A model generated the notes under the pieces. It saw only the letters and a list, made by a program, of their open reading frames with translations, was not told where the DNA came from and did no database searches. Both the position numbers and the translations under genes were made by a program. DNA of 64,000 nt from Heliocybe sulcata (lineage: Eukaryota; Basidiomycota; Agaricomycetes; Gloeophyllales; Gloeophyllaceae). Positions 47,103-57,968 of the stretch are shown here, one piece after another; within the stretch, counting starts at the first letter, position 1, and every line of letters starts with the position of its first letter. Location: contig ML213503.1 of the NCBI GenBank assembly GCA_004369045.1, positions 2,850,924 through 2,914,923 of the forward strand, written 5' to 3'.

Positions 47103-47448
47103 AAGAGTATGCGTAGAAGAAATGTTTTGTTCCCGTACTCTTTGCTGAGATTTTCAAACCGTAGGGCCCTTGTGGATGGCTCACCAATGGAACCTGCACC
47201 AAAAACAATCCCGCCAGTTGCAAAAACTACAGCCAAATCATGTTGCAATCGAAGAGAACGACTTAGGAGGACTTTTTAAGAAGAGGCCGGACTCTGATGG
47301 CCATAGTCAAGTAAACGTGGCTGGCGACCTCTCAGCGAAAGATCTCATTGGCTCTTGGCTCAGTTTGATTGCTCGTTCCTTCGGGAAGCGGGGGCATAAG
47401 GAAACTCTCCTGCAACGGCCGATATTTATAATCCAGCTCCTCTGAACA
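47103..47448 (+). repeat. Orphan copy of the HAD upstream region
   Basis: Homologous to 40805-41186, which lies before HAD copy 2, but no HAD gene follows. The frame 47170-47445 is open (FKKRPDSDGHSQVNVAGDLS) and its counterpart at 40949-41494 is also partly open, so a small expressed region cannot be excluded. Confidence 0.6.
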
Positions 47449-47728
47449 CTGAACGTTACAGCTGTTCAATACCGCTGGCGGTGGAAGGATTGGTCGATCT
47501 GGTTAGATTGCTGTCGACTTCTGGAGGGCTATGACATCCTTCTGAACGGAAGGGAATATTTCGAAGCCCTGAAGGCTCTCGACAGTCGGGCCGATAGCGA
47601 GATGAGAGTTCTGCTATGCAAATGCAGAAATCACTACGAAGCGCATAGGCATCTGGACATTTCTGCGGCTTTGATGAGACCTGAGGTCCGCGTATACCGA
47701 TTATTTTGGTTCTCGCCCCTTTTCTAGG
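47441..47728 (+). other. Open frame of unknown origin
   Basis: A plus-strand frame of about 95 codons reads VQYRWRWKDWSIWLDCCRLL, then a helix-rich part (EYFEALKALDSRADSEMRV) and ends VYRLFWFSPLF at 47728. It has no ATG near its start, so it would be an inner exon or a remnant. No family recognised. Confidence 0.3.
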
Positions 47729-48474
47729 GGCTACCTCAGCTCGCGGCACTCTGGTTCTATTTGTCTACGGCAGAAGGATGGTCTAGGGCATATCCTACTC
47801 CTCGGAAGTGCTGTCCCCCGGCATCTGTTCGGGTGAAGAAGGGAAGCCCCCAGCATTGTCCTTGAAGAGAGGTAAGTACGTCACGGAGTTGCTAATCTTT
47901 CGCCCTCTCTTATGATTTTTTCAGTTCACTACTACGCCCAGGCCGAGGTTAGTCCGTCGCAGTCTGATCTGGTTGTGGCTTCAGCTTGCGCTGAAAGACA
48001 TCGTGTATGCTCTCATATTGAGATACCAGCGAGTTCACACAGTCATTCCACGTTTGTTTCTTGCATTGGCGTGTACAGAGGAAGCTCCATGTGTTGCACC
48101 AATTTGGCTCTGAATCCGCCCGGTCTTCGAAGTCGCGATACAACATCGTTCAGATACGGAGATGATGTAGGACTTGGTAATTAGGAGCTCGCATGATGCT
48201 GGATCGAGAGAGAGCCCTGATTTAACCAGTTCATTTTGAGAAAAGCAAAACAAAGAGTAGCAATGCACGACAGCAAGACTAAATAAAAGCGAGGAACGAG
48301 TGTTATGGCATACAACATAGGGATGAATACATTGACTGTCAAAGACAAGCCAGCACTTTCGGGAAGAGATGTCAAATCGCGAAACAATCGAAACAAGGCA
48401 ACGAAAAGCAGGACAGCGAGGAATATAACAAAAACGAAGAGAGCAGCGGCAAATCATGGCGCGGAAGATCAACT
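47729..48474. other. Intergenic, no gene seen
   Basis: About 750 bp without a supported gene; it includes the 3' side of the minus-strand gene that ends at 48475. Confidence 0.35.
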
Positions 48475-49219
48475 TCAGCTTGAGATTTGTTTTAGACGAC
48501 AGCGTCGCCCGGAGGGCGAGACCTGGAGTAAACCGTCATATGAGCGCCCATCGAAGAAGATGAATGAGCAGTCGAACCGTGCGGACCTAGGACGCTCGGC
48601 CATTTTCAGGATATAGATCACGTAGATGGAGCCAGCAAATTGACCTTCGAGGTCTTGGTAGACGGCGGCAGTCGATTCTTCTGCGGACGTAATTTGCGGC
48701 ACTTCGACCTGAAAGTATAGACAAGATCCTGCGCCGCACGTACGAGTCAGCCTGGTCGTTGGCTATTACAGACAGACGCACCTCCAGAGCCAAAAGGATC
48801 CGGGGGCGCTTCTTGACACTGAGAGACTCCATGACTTCATCCGGGATCATAACGGTACCATCCTGCACCTCTTCCTCTGAGATGTCGGATAGGGCAGGCT
48901 GTGGCAGGCGGATAACATAAGCATAGCGACTATCTACAAGAGAACGCGACTCACCACGCACAGGTCGGATCGCCAGCTCCACGAGTCGATATCCCGGATA
49001 TCCACTGTCCTCTAAAGACCAGGGCCAACTAAAAGTGAACAACAATCATAGTAACCGAAAGAGAGACATTGCCATTACCATGAGGGGATCAAACTTGCTG
49101 AAAGGCTCAGGCGACGGAGGGTACCATATTTCCCTGAAGTACGCCCGAGAAGGCGGCGAATAGTCGCGGTTGTTAAGGACAAGGGTGAAGGCAGGCTCTG
49201 TTGACGGTCTCAAGGGCAT
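48475..49219 (-). CDS. Unknown basidiomycete protein, full-length paralogue
   Basis: Family not recognised. Four exons (49219-49079, 49011-48955, 48898-48782, 48708-48475) join at phase 0 throughout and give 182 residues. Segments: N-terminal MPLRPSTEPAFTLVLNNRDY, then EIWYPPSPEPFSKFDPLM, RTVDIRDIDSWSWRSDLCV, an acidic ALSDISEEEVQDGTV, KKRPRILLALEVEVPQIT, and a C-terminal beta-rich part (LEGQFAGSIYVIYILKMAE, CSFIFFDGRSYDGLLQVSP). No signal peptide or membrane helix. The start fits because the truncated paralogue at 7163-7657 has its ATG at the same place, and the first exon is conserved. The conserved intron positions between the two copies strongly support a real gene. Confidence 0.72.
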
Positions 49220-50825
49220 CAGAAAATACAGGAAAAAGAGGGTTTAATCCAAACTTGGGGAGACTAGATAGCAACGACAGTGTAAAGAGAGGAAAGGCTG
49301 GCAAGGATGTCGGGACAGGATCATGTCGACCTCCGCCATTTTATGGACCCAAGAAATGAAAGACGCCGTCCTGGCGTCGCATAACCAAAATTACTCGCAG
49401 ATAGTGAGTCGACGGCGTACCCAATCCGGGTTTGCGCACGTCGCCGGCCAAGTCCTTCTGGCAAAACGCGTACCGTGTTCAGTGTCCACGCGTCTTCCAC
49501 CTACTATCCGCCGCCTTCTCATTTCAGTCCTGGGGATAACGCTCTCGACCGCTGACCACTTCTGAAAGGACCCTGCGCAGGGTCAAGAGAGTCCCTTCAA
49601 GTGGGATTGGCCTGAAGCCGAGAAATCGCGAAGGCTCTCAGGAGCAGGGAAGGATCCGGCGAGAGCGGAATAGGCGTCGACAACGCACGTAAGACGTAGA
49701 AGTGCACGGCATCCAGAAGTAACACTGGAAGACCTTCTACCAGAGAGAGGTGGAGGCAATGCTTTCGATACAGTGCCACTGCAGTGAAGCACAGCATCTG
49801 GGCTTTGATCTCAAGGGCTTGCCTCGCTCAGAACACTAACAGTTGCACTCCCCGACGCCCAGAGCCGCCGCGGGCAGATACCACTCCCCCTACAACTCAT
49901 CCAAATGCCATGAACTCCAACAGACGCGCAAGCGATACGTCCATCCCGTCCCATGGAGGAACGAGCTGCACGTATGTCAGCCGCGATGGTAACGGTCACG
50001 TGCATCTGCGTGATGTTCATGTCACATACGCAGCGCTGCTTCGAGGTAGGGTTCTTTCCTCCCACCAATCACTCAATTATATCCAACTAATATATGTATG
50101 GTCCAACGGCCAAGCAAGCACGCAATATCACACGCATGATCGCCATAGTACATTGCATGCTATCTTGGACGCAGGAATCGTCCCGATCGAAGTGTGAAAA
50201 CAAGACTGACCAACAAATTCTCAAAAGAAATACCGTGGCTCTCCGAATAGATAATGGACAGGACTGGCAGATACTCACTCACCACTCGCGATGTTCGCCA
50301 ACACCAACGAATCATTACCCCGCACCAATACCCAGGAAACTCTGGCTGCAGGGAATTACGACCTGAGAGATGGGAAAGAAGAGAAACATGCCCATCCATC
50401 CAGCCTGCGGTAGATCCGCAGCGCATATACAATGGAATTGTCGTATGAAACGGGCGCTGCGCAAGGTCACCAAGTCCGCCCGGAATGATCGACGCGTGGC
50501 GGCTGAGACATTGTACGATGTTTGCACGTAGAGCCCACAACTCAGCGATACAGAAGCATACAAGGCACCCAAGAAGAGCTTGAATCAGAGCCAGGCCGTA
50601 AGTGTAGGAGGGAAGGCAGCCCCTCGAGGTTCAAACAAAAGTATAGACCGCTGAGTCGCCGCCTAATCCTTGTCATTTTCGCCGGAACTGACAGTTCGTC
50701 AGTGCGCGCGGAGCCCCACCTCGTCAGACCAGGGCCTCTGAATGCCAGAGAAAATAAAGCAACCAGTGCAAGAGCTGTCGTCGCCGTTCGGAATAGCGTC
50801 GCTAGCTGGTGATATTATTAAATTA
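49220..50825. other. Upstream region and possible decayed membrane-protein exons (minus)
   Basis: The first 350 bp are the promoter side of the unknown gene and resemble the upstream side of its paralogue. Further on, minus-strand frames at 49583-49797 (SLVEGLPVLLLDAVHFYVLR), and 50315-50600 (LALIQALLGCLVCFCIAELW) are hydrophobic, suggesting exons of a multi-pass membrane protein. They could not be joined, and no family was recognised. Confidence 0.25.
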
Positions 50826-51463
50826 GGGACTGACACGGGTTAACCCGGGTTAATCCGCAGGTGTACCCGCGGGTAAGGAGAGAGTTGAGCGCGGTGCCCG
50901 TACCCGTCCCGGGTAGCCCTACGCGGGTACGGGTCGACCCGCAGGTGTACCCGCAGGTGTCCTCGGGTGACCCACGGGTATCTCTTGTAGCTCATTGCTG
51001 TTATGACATTCACTAATCTGTGTCGACATCCATCAGCCTGACTTCACGGACCTCTTCTGGTTATCCTTCTGAACGATACCTGCCATCTGCGTCACGTCTG
51101 GTCAATGGTAAGTGGTAATCCGGCGCCACTTGGGCCTTAAAATTCGAGAAAATATTGAGACACGATGTTGGTTTAGAAGTTCTAGTTAGCAACAGCCTCG
51201 GCTGAGTTCTGGACATCGACGGTACCTGGTAATAGCATTCTGCAAGCTTACACAGCTCGCTATGGTGGTCCAACTGGGCTATCATCAATTATTGCAATTG
51301 CCCGCGGGTGACCCGTGGTCTACCCGGTACAGTCCATCCAGTGCCCGTACCCGTCGCGGGTGGCACCCACCAGTACCCGTGACCCGTACGGGTTAACCCG
51401 CACGGGTAATTCACGGGTCGGGTTACGGGTACACCCGGGCACCTTGCTACCCGTGTCAGTTCC
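50826..51463. mobile_element. hAT-like non-autonomous DNA element (MITE)
   Basis: About 640 bp. The ends are inverted: left GGGACTGACACGGGT, right (reverse complement) GGAACTGACACGGGT, one mismatch in 15. Both ends are followed by blocks built of ACCCG and CGGGT words (50836-50985 and 51297-51455), as known from several hAT families. Inside is about 300 bp of unique DNA with no transposase. Flanks taaatta (50819-50825) and tatatta (51464-51470) differ at one base and may be a target-site duplication. hAT assignment rests on the CGGGT-rich ends and the 7-8 bp flanks. Confidence 0.6.
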
Positions 51464-53040
51464 TATATTATTTCCCGTATACCGGGACTACTATGTAACG
51501 GATTTCGCCGGCCCCCTTACCAACTGCGTAATAAGTATACGTTAACGTATCTCCATGGTGGTGCCGCTAGTGAGTGAAGTCTCCCTGGTTTATTTCTTCA
51601 TCACTTCTAATTGCTAGAGCTCAGGTGGGCCAGTGCCTCTAAATTTGTGCACCTGGTTATCGGCAGAAGAAATTTAAACCCGGACCTCCCGTTGTACCGA
51701 CTGTCACGATTAATATTCTGTTGAATCGCCGCGTAATTTGGCAGACTGGGATCATCGGACGACTAGAATTTTTTGCTTGAACCTCCCTGTCTCGGGAAGA
51801 CTGGAGGCTTCGCACAGCGGAAAGATGTCTACGTCCGACGCGAGAAGTAAGGAGCCAGCGCGGGATGAGCCGATTATCCGTAGCTCGTGCACCAAGGGGC
51901 CAGGAAAGCTTGCGCACAATCACTCAGGTATTGCCGTGCTCGGGCTTTGATGCTCTTCACTTCATGATTCCTATTTCTGCGGCGCCGCTGGATCCCTTTA
52001 TTCGGCCTCAAGGCGACCATTCCGGATAGTGCAACAGGATCGTTTCACCCTTGTGCGCCATCCCAGGCCGAATCCGCATAGTTTCTTCAGTCACTCTCTC
52101 CTCGATCGGGACTGCAGCAAACAGGTCCGCAAGTCCACCATCGCTTCTACCTCTATGGACTTCTTCGCCATTGTCATAACTCCGATCCCCTGTCCTCGGA
52201 AGATTTTTCTCTGGTAAATACGCACAAGGTGCTCTAACTATCTCCTCCGGTTCGTGACTGTCCCAGGCGATGCTCAGCATCCGGGTGATCATCGCGATCT
52301 TCCTCTACTCCAGGCTACGGAATAATGTTCTGTACTAAGACGGCGAAGAAGATTTGTCAGGAAAGGGCAAGCACGCAGCGCATGCGTCGTCATAGTACTG
52401 CTCTGGACCCATCCGCACGTCCCCTTGAGAGAAATCCGCAAACTTAATCATCTAAAGCTTGCTGATATACCGCCCTCCCTCGCTCGGACCCTCATGACTA
52501 GGCATCCGACAAATGCTCCATTAAGCCCTCCGGGCATATACTATCGCTGGGATGGGTCACGTTCTTAGATCCGCACTATCTGTATAAGGCAAGTCCGACT
52601 TACGATCCATTGATAGAACGCTGATGGTCTGCATAGCAGGTAAACTTGGACTCCCAGCGTGGTTTGACGGTCCATAGGACCTACGAAACCACGCAACAGT
52701 ATCGAAAACACTCATTCACAGCGGTGTACCCATCCTGAAGAAGTTTATTGAAGGAGCGGCGACAAAGGACCTCGACTGGTACTCCACCGGAGGTGTCATT
52801 CCGGAGGGACATACAGCCATTGCATCGATATTACCTTGGTCCTGTTCGGGTTGGAATCTGGTATGCCACAGTATAAGGAGCAAAAGTGATATTGTATCCT
52901 GAGTTTATGGGATCTTGGTTTGACGAAGAAATAGTGTCTCGTTGACCTCCAATATGTTGCTGCAGAATCCCTTGCCGAGAAGTATCCGTACTACGATACT
53001 ATGTATACTAGCACACTCCGCCAGTCTGTAGTGATACTCC
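51464..53040. other. Decayed coding remnants, no closed gene
   Basis: Short protein-like frames occur on both strands: plus at about 51822-51930 (MSTSDARSKEPARDEPIIRS), minus at 52008-52292 (FAAVPIEERVTEETMRIRPG) and plus at about 52640-52860 (GKLGLPAWFDG and SGVPILKKFIEGAATKDLDW). The last recalls esterase-type sequences but lacks a catalytic serine motif that I can see. None can be built into a gene. Confidence 0.25.
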
Positions 53041-55728
53041 TCAATCTAACCTCTTCTTCGTACCCATTTCGATCTCCTCCAGTTTACTACCGGCGCGTTT
53101 CCGGCCCTTAGCCAGCCATTGCGCCCCAGCACCAGCGCCCGACCTCAGCTTGCCAATATCCAGGGCAGATATGCCGAAGCCTCGGCCCTTCTTTACTGAA
53201 TGCCAGCCAGAACCATGGTAGTGAATGACCTCGGTAGGCGGCAGAAGCCTTGGCCAGGAGACATAGTCGATGCCGTGCGCAAAGATGAATCCCATACTTA
53301 GCGCAAACACCGTGAACCAGATTAGGAAGTAATAGAATAGGGAGTATTCTGAAGGGCATGTCAGTGCTACCGGACGTCAAAGGAGGAGAGCACGTACGGG
53401 ATGTCCGAGGTAGAGTCAACCCGGCGAGTATCATAAAGAGAGCGATGAAGGCCAGATAAGGCACCTATAGGCAATTATTAGGATTGGTCAGTAACAAGAG
53501 AGGAACTATATTTCCCACAGAGCGTATTATCAACGGTCTTGGATCTGTCAGGAGGAATTGCGCTGAAGAGGGGCCTCTTCTGGGTCTCCAGACACCCGTC
53601 ATCAAGTCATACCCATCCTAAAGTACTGAGTCAGAACCACACTATCGCGGATTACGAGCGGCACTTGCCTGTCTCGGGCCATCAAAGTAGTTATTCTTTA
53701 CATAGCGCATAACAGACTTGTAACCGTCCTCCAAAGCTCCAGCCCGTGTACGTTTGCCTGTGCGCGTGAAGTCCACTTTTAGGGCTCCCGTACCAGCGTA
53801 GGCTGTCGAAATGAGGTCTGCATGGTCGGACCATACTAGAAAAGAGTTACTGAGCTGATCTCATATTGAATGATTGAGGACGCACTTTCTCGGAAGTCTT
53901 TGCTTAGACTTTCATGGTAGTCAATCGTGTCACTGTCCTTAAGCACTCCGACAGCCTTGAGTTGACGGTTCAACGTCCACTTGGCGATCGCAGCTTGCGT
54001 AACATTGGTGCGGTCCAAGTTGTCCATGCAATTCGTCCGCACGACGCCCCTCTGGACCTGCGCAGGATCCGTCGCCGGCGCGTCAAGGTGGAAGTACCCG
54101 TTCTTTATCAAGTCAGCCTCAAGTTTCTCAATGAGAAGACCGATTCGCTCCCAGCGCATGTGCTTGCACTCCGTGTGGAAATCAAAGTATTCGTATCTGA
54201 CGTCCGGGAGGCCGAGCTGCGGAGACAAGTTAGCCAGCCGCGACTTGAACAAGATGCTTTCGAACCTGTGCAACGTAGCGTTCGTACTGCTCCTTGACCG
54301 GCTTTTCGTGTCCTTTGTGGTTGACAAGATTCACAAGGTCCTGAGCTCCGTAATGAGATATCATGTCCTCGAAATGCTTCCGCATGGCATCAGCCTTTAG
54401 TAGTTGTTAGAGAGGCCATTGCAGAACAGAGAACGAGAACCATACTGTATCAGGGTAATCCATGACTTGCAGATCAGGCTTGTATCGCAAGTTGTTCACT
54501 TCCGCCCAGAACACCGGGATACTGCCTCTTATCTGAACAAAGCTGAGTTTCGTACTGGCTTCGTCCGAACTGCCTCGCCCTTCGTTCAGTTTTGGGTCAA
54601 TGAAGACGATCTGTTCCGTCTCGTTGAAGTTAGCCACGTAGCCTTCGTGGTCGATACCTCGGCGAAAATAGCGAGTGCCTGCTCTGTAGCGCGATCTCCG
54701 ACTGATAAGACAAAGGCGGAGGTGATAGCCATTCACGAACGCCGAGCGGATGTCAAAAGCTTGGGAGCATTAGAGGCCGGCCACCTCATGACGGGGAGTG
54801 ATAAATGAACTCACTGCCGTACATGATCGGCAGAATGTAGGAGCTGAGCTGCAGACGACAGTAAGCATCATTACAGACCAATGATTTCAACTGGAAACTC
54901 ACGTCTTGCGAAGGATTCGTCGTGGTGATGTCGATAAACTTGGATTGCAGGTACCTGCGGAGAGGTGAGGGCTGCTCTGCGCGCCCAGGGGAGGCACTCA
55001 CTTGTTCCAGAAGAATCTGTCATCCGCCTTCGATTCCCGTGAGTGATAGACAGTATATGCGGAGCCAGGAAGAACGTACCACCTGCCAGAGGGTCTTCCC
55101 TTCATCACTCTTCCTCGCCTGCCATTGCGCTTGCAATCTCCTCGTCAAGTCCCACCCATAACTGAAGAAGAAGTAGCCATTGTTCAAGTGCGAGCGAACC
55201 AAGGCCAAAAGATGCGATTCCACAGGGTGCGCTGGATGCTGGATGGAGGCTCGAGGGTCCACTGGCAGGATTTCGTACTCGGTCGCGCGATAGATGTCTT
55301 GCCCCATCAGACGGCCACGAAGTTCGCGACCAGTCACGACGATAATATAGTCCGCTGAAAGAGCTCTTATTGGGGCCATGTGGTGCACACAATGACTGAA
55401 GACGCACAGAGGGTGAGAGATATTATTCCCATTATGCCATATATTGTCTTGGGCGAACGTTGTCCGGACGGGGACGCCGAGGCATTTGGGGCTGTCATGA
55501 CCGGATAAGTATAGGATAACAACGACAAGACGGACACGCACCATTGAGAACTATATCGCCAGAATCCCTTCGGATAGTCAGGGATCTCGCGCCAGCGCTT
55601 GCTTCGGCCGGGGCGAACGTATATGATGTAGGGTCTATATACCTGCGCAAGGCTCAACTTAGATATGCAACAGAGAGAACGCGAGAATAGGGAATTTACA
55701 AGTTCAAGCGTTTGTGGAGGGCCTGCAT
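53041..55728 (-). CDS. sac1: SAC1 phosphoinositide phosphatase
   Basis: Sac1 removes phosphate from PI4P at the ER and Golgi membrane. Fourteen exons give 671 residues: 55728-55700, 55642-55542, 55491-55408, 55354-55080, 55027-55002, 54954-54903, 54848-54815, 54759-54446, 54394-54266, 54216-53886, 53835-53669, 53617-53519, 53464-53398, 53348-53041. Seen: N-terminal [15 protein letters not shown], the Sac domain with YGIMGIISL and [30 protein letters not shown], the catalytic CX5RT as [13 protein letters not shown] near residue 430, [36 protein letters not shown], then two membrane helices ([18 protein letters not shown] and [18 protein letters not shown]) and a short cytosolic tail. The intron between exons 11 and 12 (53668-53618) is GC-AG (cag|gcaagt). 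The start [14 protein letters not shown] is supported by the first splice. Confidence 0.92.
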
Positions 55729-55857
55729 GGTGGCGGTCCGGGTATGAGAAGTTCGTGTGTGGCGTCAGTCCTTCTTTTGCTGCATTCAACTGCTTAAAGT
55801 TGTGCTTCATATACCAACACGCCGACGCCTGCCTGACTCTCTTCGTGAAGTCTCCTC
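55729..55857. promoter_or_regulatory. Bidirectional promoter SAC1 / U2A'
   Basis: Only 129 bp separate the divergent start codons of SAC1 (minus) and the U2A' gene (plus). Both promoters and both 5' leaders must share it, or overlap neighbouring exons. No TATA box is seen. Confidence 0.6.
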
Positions 55858-56773
55858 ATGGTGAAGCTTACACCGGAGCTGATTGCGCAGTGCCCGTCTG
55901 GTCTCAACCCTCTCAAAGAACGACAGTTGGATCTGCGAGGTGCGCCGAGTTCCAACATCACTCGAGGCGCTCACAAACCGGCTCACAGGCTATAAAATTC
56001 CTGTCATCGAAAACCTGGGTGTTACCAGAGTGAGTCTCAGTGTTTCCTTCGTCAAAGTCGCGTCATATTCATTCTATGTTCGGCGTGTGCAGGACCAGCA
56101 CGATGCTATAGATTTTACAGACAACTCTATTATTTCCCTCGGCAATCTACCACTCCTTCGTCGCCTACGAACTATCCTCCTCGCCAACAACCGCGTATCA
56201 TCTATATCATCCTCCCTTCACCTCTCCGCCCCAAACATCACCACCCTCGTCCTCACGAACAACAACATCCAAGAGCTCGGCGACCTCGAGCCACTGAAAG
56301 AACTAAAATACCTGCAGTACCTGAGCCTGCTCGGGAACCCAGTGCGGGAAAAGAAATGGTATCGCGAATGGCTTGCGTGGCGGTTACCTGCGCTGAGAGT
56401 TTTGGATTTCCAGAGAATTCGTGACAAGGTGTGCCTTCGCCTCGCGTGGACCATTGGGACCGACTTATTTCGAACGCGATTCGGTTAACAGGAGCGCAAA
56501 GCGGCGCGAGCACTGTTCTTGACTGCAGATGGTCTCCCGACCAAGCTGGCCACGACACTCGCGGACACGGTGTCGACGCATTCGACTAAACAGGTCGTGA
56601 CAACGGATGAACCCAAACCGCTGGTTGAGGCCGGCAAAGCGGGTCGCCTCATGTCGAAGGAAGACGCCGAGAGGGTGAAGGCGGCTATTGCAAAAGCGAC
56701 TTCCATCGACGAGATCCGGAGACTAGAGGCGAGTTTGAAAGAGGGATTTTTGCCTACTATGGAGGCAGCATGA
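55858..56773 (+). CDS. lea1: U2 snRNP protein A' (Lea1/SNRPA1)
   Basis: U2A' is a leucine-rich-repeat protein that holds U2B'' on stem-loop IV of U2 snRNA in the nucleus. Exons 55858-55939, 55989-56029, 56093-56428, 56492-56773 give 246 residues. It begins MVKLTPELIAQCPSGLNPLK, with ERQLDLRGYKIPVIENLGVT, then LRR strands (IDFTDNSIISLGNLPLLRRL, ILLANNRVSSIS, LVLTNNNIQELGDLEPL), and the LRR cap LGNPVREKKWYREWLAWRLP with ALRVLDFQRIRDKERKAA. The C-terminal tail (LMSKEDAERVKAAIAKATS, IDEIRRLEASLKEG) is the known helical end. Length and order match the family. Confidence 0.95.
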
Positions 56774-56983
56774 GCTTTATTGTTACATAGTTGTATTTGC
56801 TTATAGTACATCCCGGTACTCTGATACTGATCAGACATACTAGTGCGATGTGCTTGGTTGCACATCTGGAGCAACACGAACGACGGTACTGAGAACAAGA
56901 ACATAAGTTTCACGCAATGACTAGATCCCGGTATATCCTAGGCTGCTTTTCACCTTCATGAGATGACTGTCTCTGGCATATGG

Positions 56984-57828
56984 CTAGTAGCCTTCAACAC
57001 CAGCATGGGCGATCCAGAGACCATGGAAAGCCAAAGCAATGACGGCACCAAGGTTCGCGAGGGAACTGATGCCGTGCAAGCTGGAGAATCTGGCGTTCAA
57101 GGCTTTCATCTGCGCTGATACCTGTAAGCGTACTCGTTAGTAAGACCCTCACTAACTCGCGCGACAAAGTACTGACGCCTGCTTGGTCGTAGGTCTTGCC
57201 TTCCTCCTTCTCAAGCTTGTGGCGCTGGAACATGGTCCTAGTGATGATAGGCATCAGACGGTGACCAGCACCGTCAAGAGACTCTAACATACTTGCTAGT
57301 CAAAGGTCCGACGGCGAAATAGTTGGTGGCCTGGCAGACGAAGGCAAAGGCCAGAGCATACAGCTGCGCAACGTCTGCGTGGCTCGGGGACGTGATGTAG
57401 GTGACAACATCGGGGTGCGAGAAAACCCATTTGGCACTCAGGAAGGAAGTTAGTGCCATTGAAATGACGAAGTAAACTGGGAATGTGCGATGCTGGAGGG
57501 TCCCGAATTGGTGGCGGGCTACCCGCAGTCGCAGTCATAAGCTTATTAGAACAAGTACGGCGAAAAATCGACGCACGCAAGGCCCTCAGAGCAATGATAC
57601 CTAGATACGCAATCAAATCATTCTGGACTGTACGGTCCTGTCTCAAGACGTACCGCCAAAGAATGTCACCCAGATTGCTAAACACCGCACATGAACATCA
57701 TGTCCCATAATAAGTGTCCCAATTATCTCACCCATTCCAAACAGCCAGCTATATCCAAGCATATACAGGCCATTGAGAGAGAATATCTGACCCAAGGTCG
57801 CCAAGTTCAATGTGTCGATTTTCGCCAT
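56984..57828 (-). CDS. TMEM205-like (DUF4149) small membrane protein
   Basis: Six exons (57828-57732, 57677-57654, 57600-57577, 57518-57293, 57237-57177, 57121-56984) give 189 residues. Two exons are only 24 nt long. Seen: LNGLYMLGYSWLFGMAIWVT, then FFGGIIALRALPRHQFGTLQ, helices VYFVISMALTSFLSAKWVF and LYALAFAFVCQATNYFAVGP, the family motif TMFQRHKLEKEEGKTYDQAG, and a last helix LANLGAVIALAFHGLWIAHA. Such proteins have four membrane helices; function in fungi is unknown. An upstream in-frame TTG would add 17 residues but ATG 57828 fits the family. Confidence 0.88.
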
Positions 57829-57968
57829 ATTGTTGAACAAGTTGTTGAGTGTAGCGGAGAAGAGAGTTGGCGGCCGCAATGACGCTGTCGCGTGGAGGCC
57901 ACGTGGACGGGTATCTACCCCATTTGAAGGCCGGACACTAGAGTTCTCATCGTTCGTTCGCTCTCGCC
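57829..57968. promoter_or_regulatory. Bidirectional promoter TMEM205-like / ATP11
   Basis: 140 bp separate the two divergent ATG codons. No TATA box is seen; a gcggccgc word and ggccacgtgg (about 57896-57905, containing CACGTG) are candidate factor sites. Confidence 0.5.

Noticed and set aside
50826-51463. A replication origin or centromere-like palindrome block
   Set aside because: The inverted ends and paired CGGGT arms fit a MITE better.
52640-52860. An acyl-protein thioesterase or carboxylesterase gene
   Set aside because: GKLGLPAWFD recalls the family but a GXSXG motif and a continuous exon structure are not visible.
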